This document shows, one piece after another, positions 18,763-25,917 of a stretch of 64,000 bases of DNA. This DNA comes from CAVVDY01 sp963815775. Its GTDB lineage: Bacteria; Acidobacteriota; Terriglobia; Terriglobales; Acidobacteriaceae. A model generated the notes under the pieces. The model was not told the origin of the DNA. It did not search any database and saw nothing but the letters and a program-made list of their open reading frames with translations. Position 1 is the stretch's first letter. Every line of letters starts with the position of its first letter. Location of the stretch: the NCBI GenBank assembly GCA_963815775.1, contig CAWFIB010000024.1:35246-99245 (forward strand), written 5' to 3'. A program made the position numbers and the translations under genes.

Positions 18763-19348
18763 ATGATCGAAATTCACCCAAAACGGATTAGCGGGTCTTG
18801 GGACGAGGGCTATGTACTGGATCTACACACAATCTCGAGCACTCTTATCGGGCACAACGAGTTTGGTCACCCGGAATTCGACACTGTACGTTCCGAATTA
18901 GGCGAACTGGTTGTATCGCCTTAAGTACAAGGGTGACAGGGGTGCACTCGTACCGATTGTCGAAGTCGCCACAGATTTTGTGAAGAAGTGGGATGTTCGG
19001 ATTGACGCCGTCGTCCCGGTACCGCCATCAAGGACAGTGCGACCGCTGCAGCCGGTAAGTGAGATCGCCTCCGAATTGGCCAAGTGCCTCGGGGTGGTTT
19101 TGAATTCGACTTCTCTTAACAAGACCAAACCGACACAGCAAATGAAAGATATCGGCGATTTTGCAGCGCGAACGGCAGCATTGCAAAGCGCGATTACGGC
19201 GAGCAACGAACTTGCGGGTAGGCGCATACTGTTGTTGGACGACCTTTTTCAATCGGGTGCCACTCTGAATGTTGCGGCTCAAGTTCTCAAACAAGAGGGG
19301 CTCGTCGAGAGAGTCTATGCGTTAGCGCTCACCCGGACAAGGAACTGA
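18763..19348 (+). pseudogene. ComF-like phosphoribosyltransferase with one frameshift
   Basis: The frame opened at ATG 18763 ('MIEIHPKRISGSWDEGYVLDLH', then 'EFDTVRSELGELV') hits a stop near 18922. It continues one base later as 'YRLKYKGDRGALVPIVEVA', which is the conserved ComF-type K-Y-x-G-D stretch. One extra T at about 18911-18912 explains the break. The PRPP-binding loop 'ILLLDDLFQSGATLN' and 'VPVPPSRTVRP' identify a type I phosphoribosyltransferase, ~194 aa when corrected. The partner SLOG gene starts 3 bases after the stop. ComF-like PRTases act in competence or nucleotide salvage; here the role is unknown. Either a real pseudogene or a sequencing insertion. Confidence 0.75.
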
Positions 19349-19350
19349 AA

Positions 19351-19893
19351 ATGGAATCGGTATTTGTAGCCGGATCACGGGCTTTGTCGCGACTGAGTCC
19401 CCAGATCAGGCAACGTCTCGACAACATAATGGAGCGCCATCTCACAGTATTGGTGGGCGATGCGAATGGTGCAGATAAGGCTGTGCAACGATATCTCGCG
19501 AAGTCTCGTTATGGCCGAGTCACCGTGTACTGCATGGACAGTTGTCGAAACAATGTCGGCGAATGGCCCATTCGGTTCCACAAATCTGAACCTGGCGTCA
19601 AGCGAGATAGGCATTATTACGGGATCAAGGACGCCGCGATGGCAGAGGACGCGACATGCGGGTTCATGTTGTGGGACGGAGTAAGTAAAGGTACTGCTGC
19701 CAACACAATCAACCTCCTCAATTCCAGAAAAAGGGTGGTCCTATACCTCTCGCCGCAGAAGCAATTCTTCACGCTACGTACAGTAGAGGACTTCAAACGA
19801 GCCGCGGAGGCATATGGACTTGTTAAAGTGTCCCCACTAAGAGCTACAGCAGAAATGGCCGAAATCGCAACAGAGCATCTTCCTTTCAAGTAG
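19351..19893 (+). CDS. SLOG (YpsA/DprA-like Rossmann) domain protein
   Basis: A 180-aa protein with SLOG hallmarks: 'VFVAGSRAL' (first strand and glycine turn), 'VLVGDANGADKAVQRYL' (the G-D-x-x-G-A-D nucleotide loop), 'RDRHYYGIKDAAMAEDATCGFMLWDG' and 'SKGTAANTINLL' (the K-G-T-x-x-N loop). SLOG domains bind nucleotides or nucleotide-derived ligands and occur in YpsA, DprA, LOG enzymes and conflict systems. It lies 3 bases behind the ComF-like PRTase, forming a two-gene cassette between boxC and boxB. Codon usage looks less GC-rich than boxB and boxC, hinting at separate origin. Confidence 0.8.
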   Translation: MESVFVAGSRALSRLSPQIRQRLDNIMERHLTVLVGDANGADKAVQRYLAKSRYGRVTVYCMDSCRNNVGEWPIRFHKSEPGVKRDRHYYGIKDAAMAEDATCGFMLWDGVSKGTAANTINLLNSRKRVVLYLSPQKQFFTLRTVEDFKRAAEAYGLVKVSPLRATAEMAEIATEHLPFK

Positions 19894-19934
19894 ACAAAAA
19901 TACGATTTCTCTTGCAATTAGACGGAGTTCATCA

Positions 19935-21359
19935 ATGTCGATCAATTACACCGAGCGTATTCCGAACAATGTTGATCTTGGCTCCAACCGCATTCTGCAG
20001 CGCGCTCTGGAACACTGGCAGCCGGAATTTCTGAACTGGTGGCAGGAGCTGGGACCGAAGGACTTTCAGGTCGCCGATGTTTACCTGCGCACTGCGACCT
20101 CGGTCGACGCCAAGGGCTGGGCGACCTACGGCTTTGTGCGCATGCCGGAATATCGCTGGGGGATCTTCCTTGCGGAACGCGATCCCAATCGCAAGATCGG
20201 CTTCGGCGACAGCTTCGGGCAGGACGTGTGGCAGCAGATTCCGGGCGAATATCGCGCGATCTTGCGCCGGCTCATCGTCACTCAGGGCGACACCGAACCC
20301 GCGTCGGTGGAGCAGCAGCGCATGCTGGGACACACCGCGCCCTCACTTTACGACTTGCGCAACTTGTTTCAGGTGAACGTGGAGGAGGGCCGGCACCTGT
20401 GGGCGATGGTGTACCTGCTGCATGCCTATTTCGGCCGCGATGGCCGCGAAGAGGCGGAGGAGTTGCTTGAGCGGCATTCCGGCGATGCCAACAAGCCGCG
20501 CATCCTTGGCACCTTCAATGAGCCCATCCGCGACTGGCTTAGCTTCTTCATGTTTACCTACTTCACCGATCGCGATGGCAAGTTCCAATTGAAATCGCTG
20601 GCCGAATCAAGCTTCGACCCCCTGGCGCGTACCTGCTCGTTCATGCTGACCGAAGAGGCCCACCACATGTTTGTCGGCGACACCGGCATCAGCCGCGTCA
20701 TCAAGCGGACGCTGGAGGTAATGAAGGAGCTGAACAGCGATGATCCGGTAGCGATTCGCAATGCGGGGGCCGTCGACCTGCCGACGGTGCAGCGCTACCT
20801 GAACTTCTGGTTCAGCTCCTCGCTTGACCTGTTCGGCTCGGAGCAGTCGTCGAATGCGGCTTCCTACTTCGCTAACGGACTGAAGGGCCGGCCTGACGAA
20901 GCGCGGTATGAAGACCATGTCGCCCGCGAGACCGCCTACGAACTGGGAGTGCCTGACGGCAAGGGCGGCATCAGGACCGAAGCCATCCCGATGCGCAACG
21001 CCATGAACGAAGTCACGCGCGGCTCGTACGTGCGCGATTGCGATCTGGGCGTGAAGCGCTGGAATCGCCTGATCGAGAAGGCCGGCTACGACTATCGCCT
21101 GACGCTGCCCTCGACGCGCTTCCGCCGCAACATCGGTGCCTGGGCCGGGGTGCCGACCGATCCGCAAGGCAACCCTGTCCCGCAGGAGGAGTTCGATCGC
21201 GGCAAGGCTAGCTGGCTGCCGAGTGAAGCGGACCAGGCCTACATCCTCAGCCTGATGCACGGCGTCTACGAGCCGGGCAAGATGGCGGCATGGATTGCTC
21301 CTCCCGACCGCGGGGTCAATAACAATCCTGTGGACTACGAGTATGTGCGGTTTGCGTAA
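19935..21359 (+). CDS. boxB: Benzoyl-CoA 2,3-epoxidase, oxygenase subunit
   Basis: A 474-aa diiron oxygenase that epoxidises benzoyl-CoA to 2,3-epoxybenzoyl-CoA. Carboxylate/histidine iron ligands appear in 'VEEGRHLWAMVY' (residues ~150) and 'LTEEAHHMFVGDTG' (residues ~237). The opening 'NNVDLGSNRILQRALEHWQPEFLNWWQELGP' and the ending 'PPDRGVNNNPVDYEYVRF' are BoxB-specific. It needs electrons from a reductase, usually BoxA; no boxA is present, and an adrenodoxin-reductase-like gene follows instead. The ATG at 19935 follows the SLOG stop by about 40 bases. Confidence 0.96.
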   Translation: MSINYTERIPNNVDLGSNRILQRALEHWQPEFLNWWQELGPKDFQVADVYLRTATSVDAKGWATYGFVRMPEYRWGIFLAERDPNRKIGFGDSFGQDVWQQIPGEYRAILRRLIVTQGDTEPASVEQQRMLGHTAPSLYDLRNLFQVNVEEGRHLWAMVYLLHAYFGRDGREEAEELLERHSGDANKPRILGTFNEPIRDWLSFFMFTYFTDRDGKFQLKSLAESSFDPLARTCSFMLTEEAHHMFVGDTGISRVIKRTLEVMKELNSDDPVAIRNAGAVDLPTVQRYLNFWFSSSLDLFGSEQSSNAASYFANGLKGRPDEARYEDHVARETAYELGVPDGKGGIRTEAIPMRNAMNEVTRGSYVRDCDLGVKRWNRLIEKAGYDYRLTLPSTRFRRNIGAWAGVPTDPQGNPVPQEEFDRGKASWLPSEADQAYILSLMHGVYEPGKMAAWIAPPDRGVNNNPVDYEYVRFA

Positions 21360-21448
21360 GGACGCTCTTCGCTTTTCGCCAGAGATAGAGTCCGAACTTT
21401 GAAAACCCGTCACGCTGTTATCCATCACGCCAGCCTAGCCGCTACTGG

Positions 21449-22793
21449 GTGAATATTGTGCCAATTTCTTCTCCGGCGAAGAGCCAAGAGCGAAAAGCCA
21501 AGAGCGTCATCTCTGTCGAAGAGCGAGTGGCGAATAGCGAACAGCGTGTTTGCATCATCGGCTCCGGTCCCGCCGGATGCTATGTCGCCGAGCATCTGCT
21601 CAAGCTGCTCCCAGATGCACGCATCGACGTGCTGGAGAAGTTGCCGGTGCCCTTCGGCCTGATCCGCTACGGCGTTGCTCCTGACCACCAAAGCACCAAG
21701 GGAGCAGCGCGAGTGCTGGACCGGACACTTTCGCGCGACCGGGTGCGCTTCTTCGGCAACGTTGAGGTTGGCCGCGACGTCAGCCTCGATGAGCTTCGCT
21801 CGATGTACCACATTGTGGTACTGGCCACCGGAGCGCAGCGCGACCGCAAGCTGGGCATTCCGGGCGAAGACATTTCCGGCGTCATCGGCTCAGGAGCGTT
21901 CGTCGCCTGGTACAACGGACATCCTTCGCGCGTTACACCCGACCTGCGCGACGTCCGCTCGGCGGTGATTATCGGCAACGGGAACGTCGCCCTCGACGTT
22001 ACCCGCATCCTGGCGAAAGACGCCGCTGAGCTGAAGGGCTCCGACCTTACACCCGATGTGCTGGAAGCCCTAAGCACCCAGCCAATCCGCGATATTCACA
22101 TCGTCGGCCGCCGTGGGGCAGCCGACGCCAAGTTCAACGAGCACGAGTTGGAAGAACTGGGAACGCTGGGTCGGGCGAAACCTGTCATCGAAGACGTGAA
22201 CCAACCTAGCGGGCGAAACTCCCGTACAAAAGGTCCTGCAAAAGTTTGCGACCGATACCCGCACGGGCCTGCCCATCACCATCCATTTCCACTTTGGGCT
22301 GACGCCCGCGGCTTTCATGGGCGATACACGCCTGCGAAGCGTTGCCTTTCGCTCGAAAGCGGGCGACGAGGTCAGCATCCCTGCACAGCTCGCCATTACC
22401 TGTATTGGATATGAAGCCGTTCCCTGCTGTACCGCAGCGCCGTCGAATGGGGTCTTCGCCAACCATGCCGGCAAGATTGAGGATGGCCTCTATGTCGTGG
22501 GGTGGGCCAAGCGCGGTCCTTCAGGAACGATTCCCACCAACCGGGCCGAGGCGCAGCAGGTCGCGCAAAAGATCACCAGCGAGGTCAATGCCGCCGATCA
22601 AAGGCACGGACCCGACTTGGCGGAGGTGTTACATTCGCGCGGCGTGACGTGGGTGGACCATGCCGGCTGGAAGCGGATCGAGGCCGCCGAGCGCGCCGCA
22701 GCCTGCGAGGAGCGCTGTCTTTTGAAGCTGTTGCGGGCGGAGGAAATGTTGCAGGCTGCCCGGCAGAATGAGCTGCAACTGAAAGAGATTTGA
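21449..22793 (+). pseudogene. Adrenodoxin-reductase-like ferredoxin-NADP reductase with one frameshift
   Basis: FAD/NADP-binding flavoprotein: 'VCIIGSGPAGCYVAEHLL' (FAD Rossmann), 'FGLIRYGVAPDHQSTKG', 'VVLATGAQRDRKLGIPGE', 'VIIGNGNVALDVTRIL' (NADP site) and C-terminal 'WAKRGPSGTIPTNRAEA'. This is the plant/mammal adrenodoxin-reductase type. The frame breaks at about 22205, where one extra C in CCTAGC shifts it, and resumes as 'LAGETPVQKVLQKFATD'. The corrected length is ~447 aa. The GTG at 21449 is tentative because the N-terminal ~30 residues look unconserved. The position after boxB suggests it feeds electrons to BoxB, directly or via ferredoxin (inference). A sequencing insertion is as likely as true inactivation. 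Confidence 0.8.
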
Positions 22794-22901
22794 CGATTGT
22801 CCTCGCATCACGAACAATTAACCTAGTTTGGTAAAAAACCTCGTTGCCTGTCCGTGCTTCCAATCGACAATAGAAGTATCTAAGGTGAGGATGTTGCGTT
22901 C

Positions 22902-23477
22902 GTGGCACTGGTCCAGGATGGCAAGTCGGCAGCAGTGAAAGACCCGTCCCACAGCCGGAAGAAACCGCTGCACCACAGCTCAAGCCATAAAAAGGGCTTG
23001 CGCACCGTCGCCCTGGTGGAGTTCCTCAAAGGCGTTCTGGCTGTGCTCGCCAGTGTTGTCTTTCTCGAGGTCATACACAAGAACGTCGACCTGGAAGAGG
23101 CCGCGCAGAATCTGCTGTATTACCTGCATGTCGATCCTGACCGGCGCTTGTCCCTGGCTTTTGTTGAGGTCGCGGGCAAGGTCATGGATGCCAACGTCAC
23201 CCTGGTGATCACCATCGCGTTCATCTACGCGACCGGACGCTTCTTCGAATCGTACGGGCTGTGGCGCCAGCGTGTCTGGGCGGAGTGGCTGGCGATCATC
23301 TCCGGCGCCGTGTACCTTCCCTTCGAGTTGTACAAACTCATCGAACATCCGAACTGGATTCATTGGACCATTCTGCTGGTGAACGTCGCGGTCGTCTCCT
23401 ACATCGCGTGGGTGCGCTGGGATGAAGTCAGCGCACGGCGCGCCGCTCGCATGGGCTTCGCCGAAGACGGGGATTGA
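22902..23477 (+). CDS. DUF2127-family membrane protein
   Basis: A 191-aa integral membrane protein starting at a GTG at 22902. A basic N-terminal tail precedes about four hydrophobic helices ('VEFLKGVLAVLASVVFLEVI', 'VTLVITIAFIYATGRFFESYG', 'WAEWLAIISGAVYLPFELY', 'WTILLVNVAVVSYIAWV'). The 'EFLKG' start of helix 1 and 'GRFFESYGLWRQRVWAEWLA' are typical of DUF2127. Function unknown. It is separated from the reductase by ~100 bases and is probably not part of the box operon. Confidence 0.75.
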   Translation: MALVQDGKSAAVKDPSHSRKKPLHHSSSHKKGLRTVALVEFLKGVLAVLASVVFLEVIHKNVDLEEAAQNLLYYLHVDPDRRLSLAFVEVAGKVMDANVTLVITIAFIYATGRFFESYGLWRQRVWAEWLAIISGAVYLPFELYKLIEHPNWIHWTILLVNVAVVSYIAWVRWDEVSARRAARMGFAEDGD

Positions 23478-23640
23478 ATCAGTGGCTAGTGGGTAGTGGC
23501 CGGTTAGACCTCCATAAGAATTGCTGTATCCGGCCGGGGCGCCAGGTAGAGCCGAGCTTTAGAGGATGTTACGGAACTCGTGATTGAGCGACGCGGGTGG
23601 GACAAACCACACCCCGTCCCGCAGGGACAGCATATCTAAG

Positions 23641-23775
23641 CCCAGCAATTTATTGCTGGGAGGGCGTAAGTAGGAAATCCCGAGTCCGCTTCAGCGGACG
23701 GCACCAGGTTCGTAACAGCCTCTTTAGCTCGGCGTTCTCGCGCTTTATCAAGGGCCTGAGCCGGCTTCAGCCGGC
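23641..23775. repeat. Three short perfect palindromes in an intergenic region
   Basis: CCCAGCAATTTATTGCTGGG (23641-23660), GTCCGCTTCAGCGGAC (23684-23699) and GCCGGCTTCAGCCGGC (23760-23775). The last two share the loop TTCA, the complement of the TGAA loop of the palindrome at 14398-14415. No T-runs follow. The surrounding 23478-23852 interval contains no gene that I can support. The pattern is like a dispersed REP family. Confidence 0.6.
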
Positions 23776-23852
23776 GACACAAAAGCTCACGCCCGCGGCG
23801 CTACTGATCGGCTCGATTTGGGTCCGTCTCTCCCATTGCTACAATTGACCCC

Positions 23853-24903
23853 ATGGCGGAAGGCACGACAGTGCGTCTCACGGAGATGGTCAAGGCTGCG
23901 GGTTGAGCCAGCAAGCTAAGTCCGGCGGTGCTGGACTCGGTGCTTGGGAAATTAGCCCGGCAACATGACCCCAACGTGCTCATCGGCTTCGACACAGCCG
24001 ACGACGCGGGCGTGTATCAACTCACGCCTGAGTTGGCCATCGTGCAGACGGCCGACTTCTTCACTCCCATCGTCGATGACCCCTATGTTTTTGGGCAGAT
24101 TGCCGCCACCAACGCGCTTGAGCGACATCTACGCCATGGGCGGCAAGCCCATCAGCGCACTCGCGCTGGTCTGCTTCCCCGAGGACGGCGATCCGAACAT
24201 CCTGGAGCGGATGCTGGCGGGCGGCCTGTCGAAGATGGTCGAGGCCAACTGCACCGTCATCGGCGGGCACAGTATCCGCGATCCCGAGATCAAGCTGGGC
24301 TATTCGGTGACCGGGACGGTTCACCCGCAACGCATTCTGGCCAACAGCGCCGCCCGCGCGGGCGACAAGCTGGTCGTCACCAAGGCCATCGGCACAGGCG
24401 TAATTTCAACCGCGATCAAACGGCAGGAAGCTCAGTTCGCCTGGATCCGTGGCGCCGTTCGCTCCATGATTGCGCTCAACAAGAAAGCGGCTGAGATTGT
24501 CACCAGCGGCTTCGAAGTTCACGCCATGACCGACGTCACCGGCTTCGGGCTGATCGGGCATGCGCGCGAGTTGGCGCGCGGCTCGGGTGTCAGCCTGCGC
24601 CTCTTCGCGTCAAAGGTGCCGCTGCTGGAAGGCGCTCTGGAGTGCGTGCGCGGCGGCTATATTCCCGGAGGCCTCAAGTCGAACCGTGGCTTCGCCGAAG
24701 GTTGCGTCGAGTACGCCGGCGACGTGCCCGAAGAGCTGCGCACCTTACTCTACGATCCGCAAACCGCTGGAGGCCTGCTGGTCTCCATCGCTGCTTCTGA
24801 TAGCGACCGCCTGGTCGATCAGCTTCGCGAAGCCGGCATCGCCGCCGAAGTCATCGGCGAAGTGCTGGAGAAGCAGGTGCCGCTGATCGCAGTGGAACCG
24901 TAG
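23853..24903 (+). CDS. selD: Selenophosphate synthase with in-frame UGA (Sec18); one frameshift downstream
   Basis: SelD makes selenophosphate from selenide and ATP for Sec-tRNA synthesis. From the ATG at 23853, codon 18 is TGA in 'RLTEMVKAAG-U-ASKLSPAVL', exactly where SelD has Cys or Sec before the catalytic Lys ('G-C/U-x-x-K'). A hairpin of SECIS type follows 12 bases later. Downstream 'LIGFDTADDAGVYQLTPELAIVQTADFFTPIVDDP' and, in the shifted frame, 'SDIYAMGGKPISALALVCFP' and 'TDVTGFGLIGHARELARG' are standard SelD. An extra T at 24118-24119 (GCTTGAGC) breaks the frame between 'TNA' and 'LSDIYAMGG'. Corrected length is ~349 aa. Automatic annotation would start it too late and lose the active site. 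Confidence 0.88.
23904..23937 (+). promoter_or_regulatory. Bacterial SECIS element behind the selD UGA
   Basis: UGA at 23904-23906; 12 bases later a perfect-to-wobble 8-bp stem (23919-23926 with 23930-23937, one G-U pair) closes a three-base loop GGU. Bacterial SECIS hairpins sit just 3' of the UGA inside the coding sequence and present a GU in the apical loop for SelB, so position and loop both fit. Confidence 0.75.
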
Positions 24904-24935
24904 CGGTTGGGTTCGTCGCCCGGAGCCAGGGAAGC

Positions 24936-25250
24936 TCAAGCCGGGACTGCCTCACGCGGTAAGGAAGTTTCAAGCCTGGCCAGCCTCTCGTCGATCTTCG
25001 CCAGAGAGGCTTCCAGTTGCCCCTGGGGAGCCTGGCTGCAAAAGACCGGGTTGTTGACCCACCAGTCCATTCCCATTTCCTTGGCTTTGTCGACTGAGCA
25101 GATCACCAGCCGAATCTGGATGGAAAGCAACTCGATGTCCACGAGCTTGATCTTGATATCGCCGGCGATCACCACGCCTTTATCGAGCACCCGCTCGAGG
25201 ACATCCGACAGGGTGGAACTCTGCAATGCGTGCGTAACCGGTTGGGGCAT
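24936..25250 (-). CDS. gvpJ: Gas vesicle minor shell protein GvpJ (GvpA family)
   Basis: A 104-aa GvpA-family protein with the shell-forming core 'LSDVLERVLDKGVVIAGDIKIKLVDIELLSIQIRLVI' (helix-beta-beta-helix). A longer C-terminal helix follows ('LEASLAKIDERLARLE'), typical of the minor subunits GvpJ/M/S rather than GvpA. The start ATG at 25250 has AGAGGAG 8 bases upstream. It is the last gene of the S-K-J run, an order known from Bacillus megaterium, and is probably involved in vesicle nucleation or tip formation. Its stop is 33 bases from the convergent selD stop. Confidence 0.88.
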   Translation of the reverse strand: MPQPVTHALQSSTLSDVLERVLDKGVVIAGDIKIKLVDIELLSIQIRLVICSVDKAKEMGMDWWVNNPVFCSQAPQGQLEASLAKIDERLARLETSLPREAVPA

Positions 25251-25265
25251 GATGCAACTCCTCTG

Positions 25266-25640
25266 TTAGAACAGCGTTCCCAAGGGGCCCAGATCGAGGT
25301 TCAAGTCCTGTTCTCCAAGTCCGAACTCCTGGCGCAGCCTGTCAATCTCTTCCGCCTGGCGCATCAACGTCAAGCCCAGTTTCTCGATCTGATCCTGGCT
25401 GAGGGAGCCGGCATCGATCCGCCGCAGCGCCTGGCGCTCCAACAATTCGTGCAGCAGCTTGACCACGGTAAGGACCAGTTGCCCGAGGCCGTTTTTCACG
25501 TGCTCCGGATCCAGTTCCAGACGGACACGGCATGGAGCTGCGGAGCTCGGGCGCGGCTGAATTCTGTCCCCCTGTTGCATCACCAGGGCAAAGTCCCTAA
25601 TCGATGTAGACTCAACCTGAATAGTCCCAGCCGGCTCCAT
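25266..25640 (-). CDS. gvpK: Gas vesicle protein GvpK
   Basis: A 124-aa protein with the GvpK core 'GLGQLVLTVVKLLHELLERQALRRIDAGSLSQDQIEKLGLTLM', then 'LRQEFGL..EDLNLDLGPLG'. GvpK is an accessory factor required for vesicle formation in several systems. ATG at 25640 is preceded by GGAGGAG. It overlaps the end of the upstream gvpS gene by 29 bases, indicating tight translational coupling. Confidence 0.9.
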   Translation of the reverse strand: MEPAGTIQVESTSIRDFALVMQQGDRIQPRPSSAAPCRVRLELDPEHVKNGLGQLVLTVVKLLHELLERQALRRIDAGSLSQDQIEKLGLTLMRQAEEIDRLRQEFGLGEQDLNLDLGPLGTLF

Positions 25641-25917
25641 GGCTCCTCCGCTTTCCGATGTCGATGGACAATCCGGCCGCCGGCTGCCCGTTGTGCAGGC
25701 TGGCGCGTGCGGTCTCGATCGAGGTCAATACCAGTTGCAGGCCCAGATACAGCAGGTCCACCCCGGCCACCGAAATGGTGACTTCTCCGGCGACCACAAC
25801 GCCCTTGTTGAGCACGCGATCGAGAATCTCGCACACCGAAACGCGCTCGCTCTCCTCGAACTGACGAAGCTCAGGCGCTAAACGGTCGTGGCCGACAATG
25901 GCTTCAGGCTGTCGCAC
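25612..25917 (-). CDS. gvpS: Gas vesicle minor shell protein GvpS-like (GvpA family)
   Basis: A 101-aa GvpA-family protein: 'VSVCEILDRVLNKGVVVAGEVTISVAGVDLLYLGLQLVLTSIETA'. N- and C-terminal extensions and divergence from GvpA argue for a minor subunit. I call it gvpS because it precedes gvpK and gvpJ in the order S-K-J. The start is a GTG at 25917 inside the 3' end of the ArsA-like gene, with AGGAGCTG upstream, so translation is coupled. Assignment among J/M/S subtypes is uncertain. Confidence 0.8.
   Translation of the reverse strand: MRQPEAIVGHDRLAPELRQFEESERVSVCEILDRVLNKGVVVAGEVTISVAGVDLLYLGLQLVLTSIETARASLHNGQPAAGLSIDIGKRRSHGAGWDYSG

Noticed and set aside
23641..23660. Rho-independent terminator after the DUF2127 gene
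   Set aside because: The stem is perfect but no U-tract follows, and it lies more than 150 bases beyond the stop codon. It is grouped with the palindromic repeats instead.
24100..24130. Programmed ribosomal frameshift in selD
   Set aside because: The site (GCGCTTGAGC) has no slippery heptamer and no clear stimulatory structure, and SelD proteins are not known to use frameshifting. Insertion or sequencing error is simpler.
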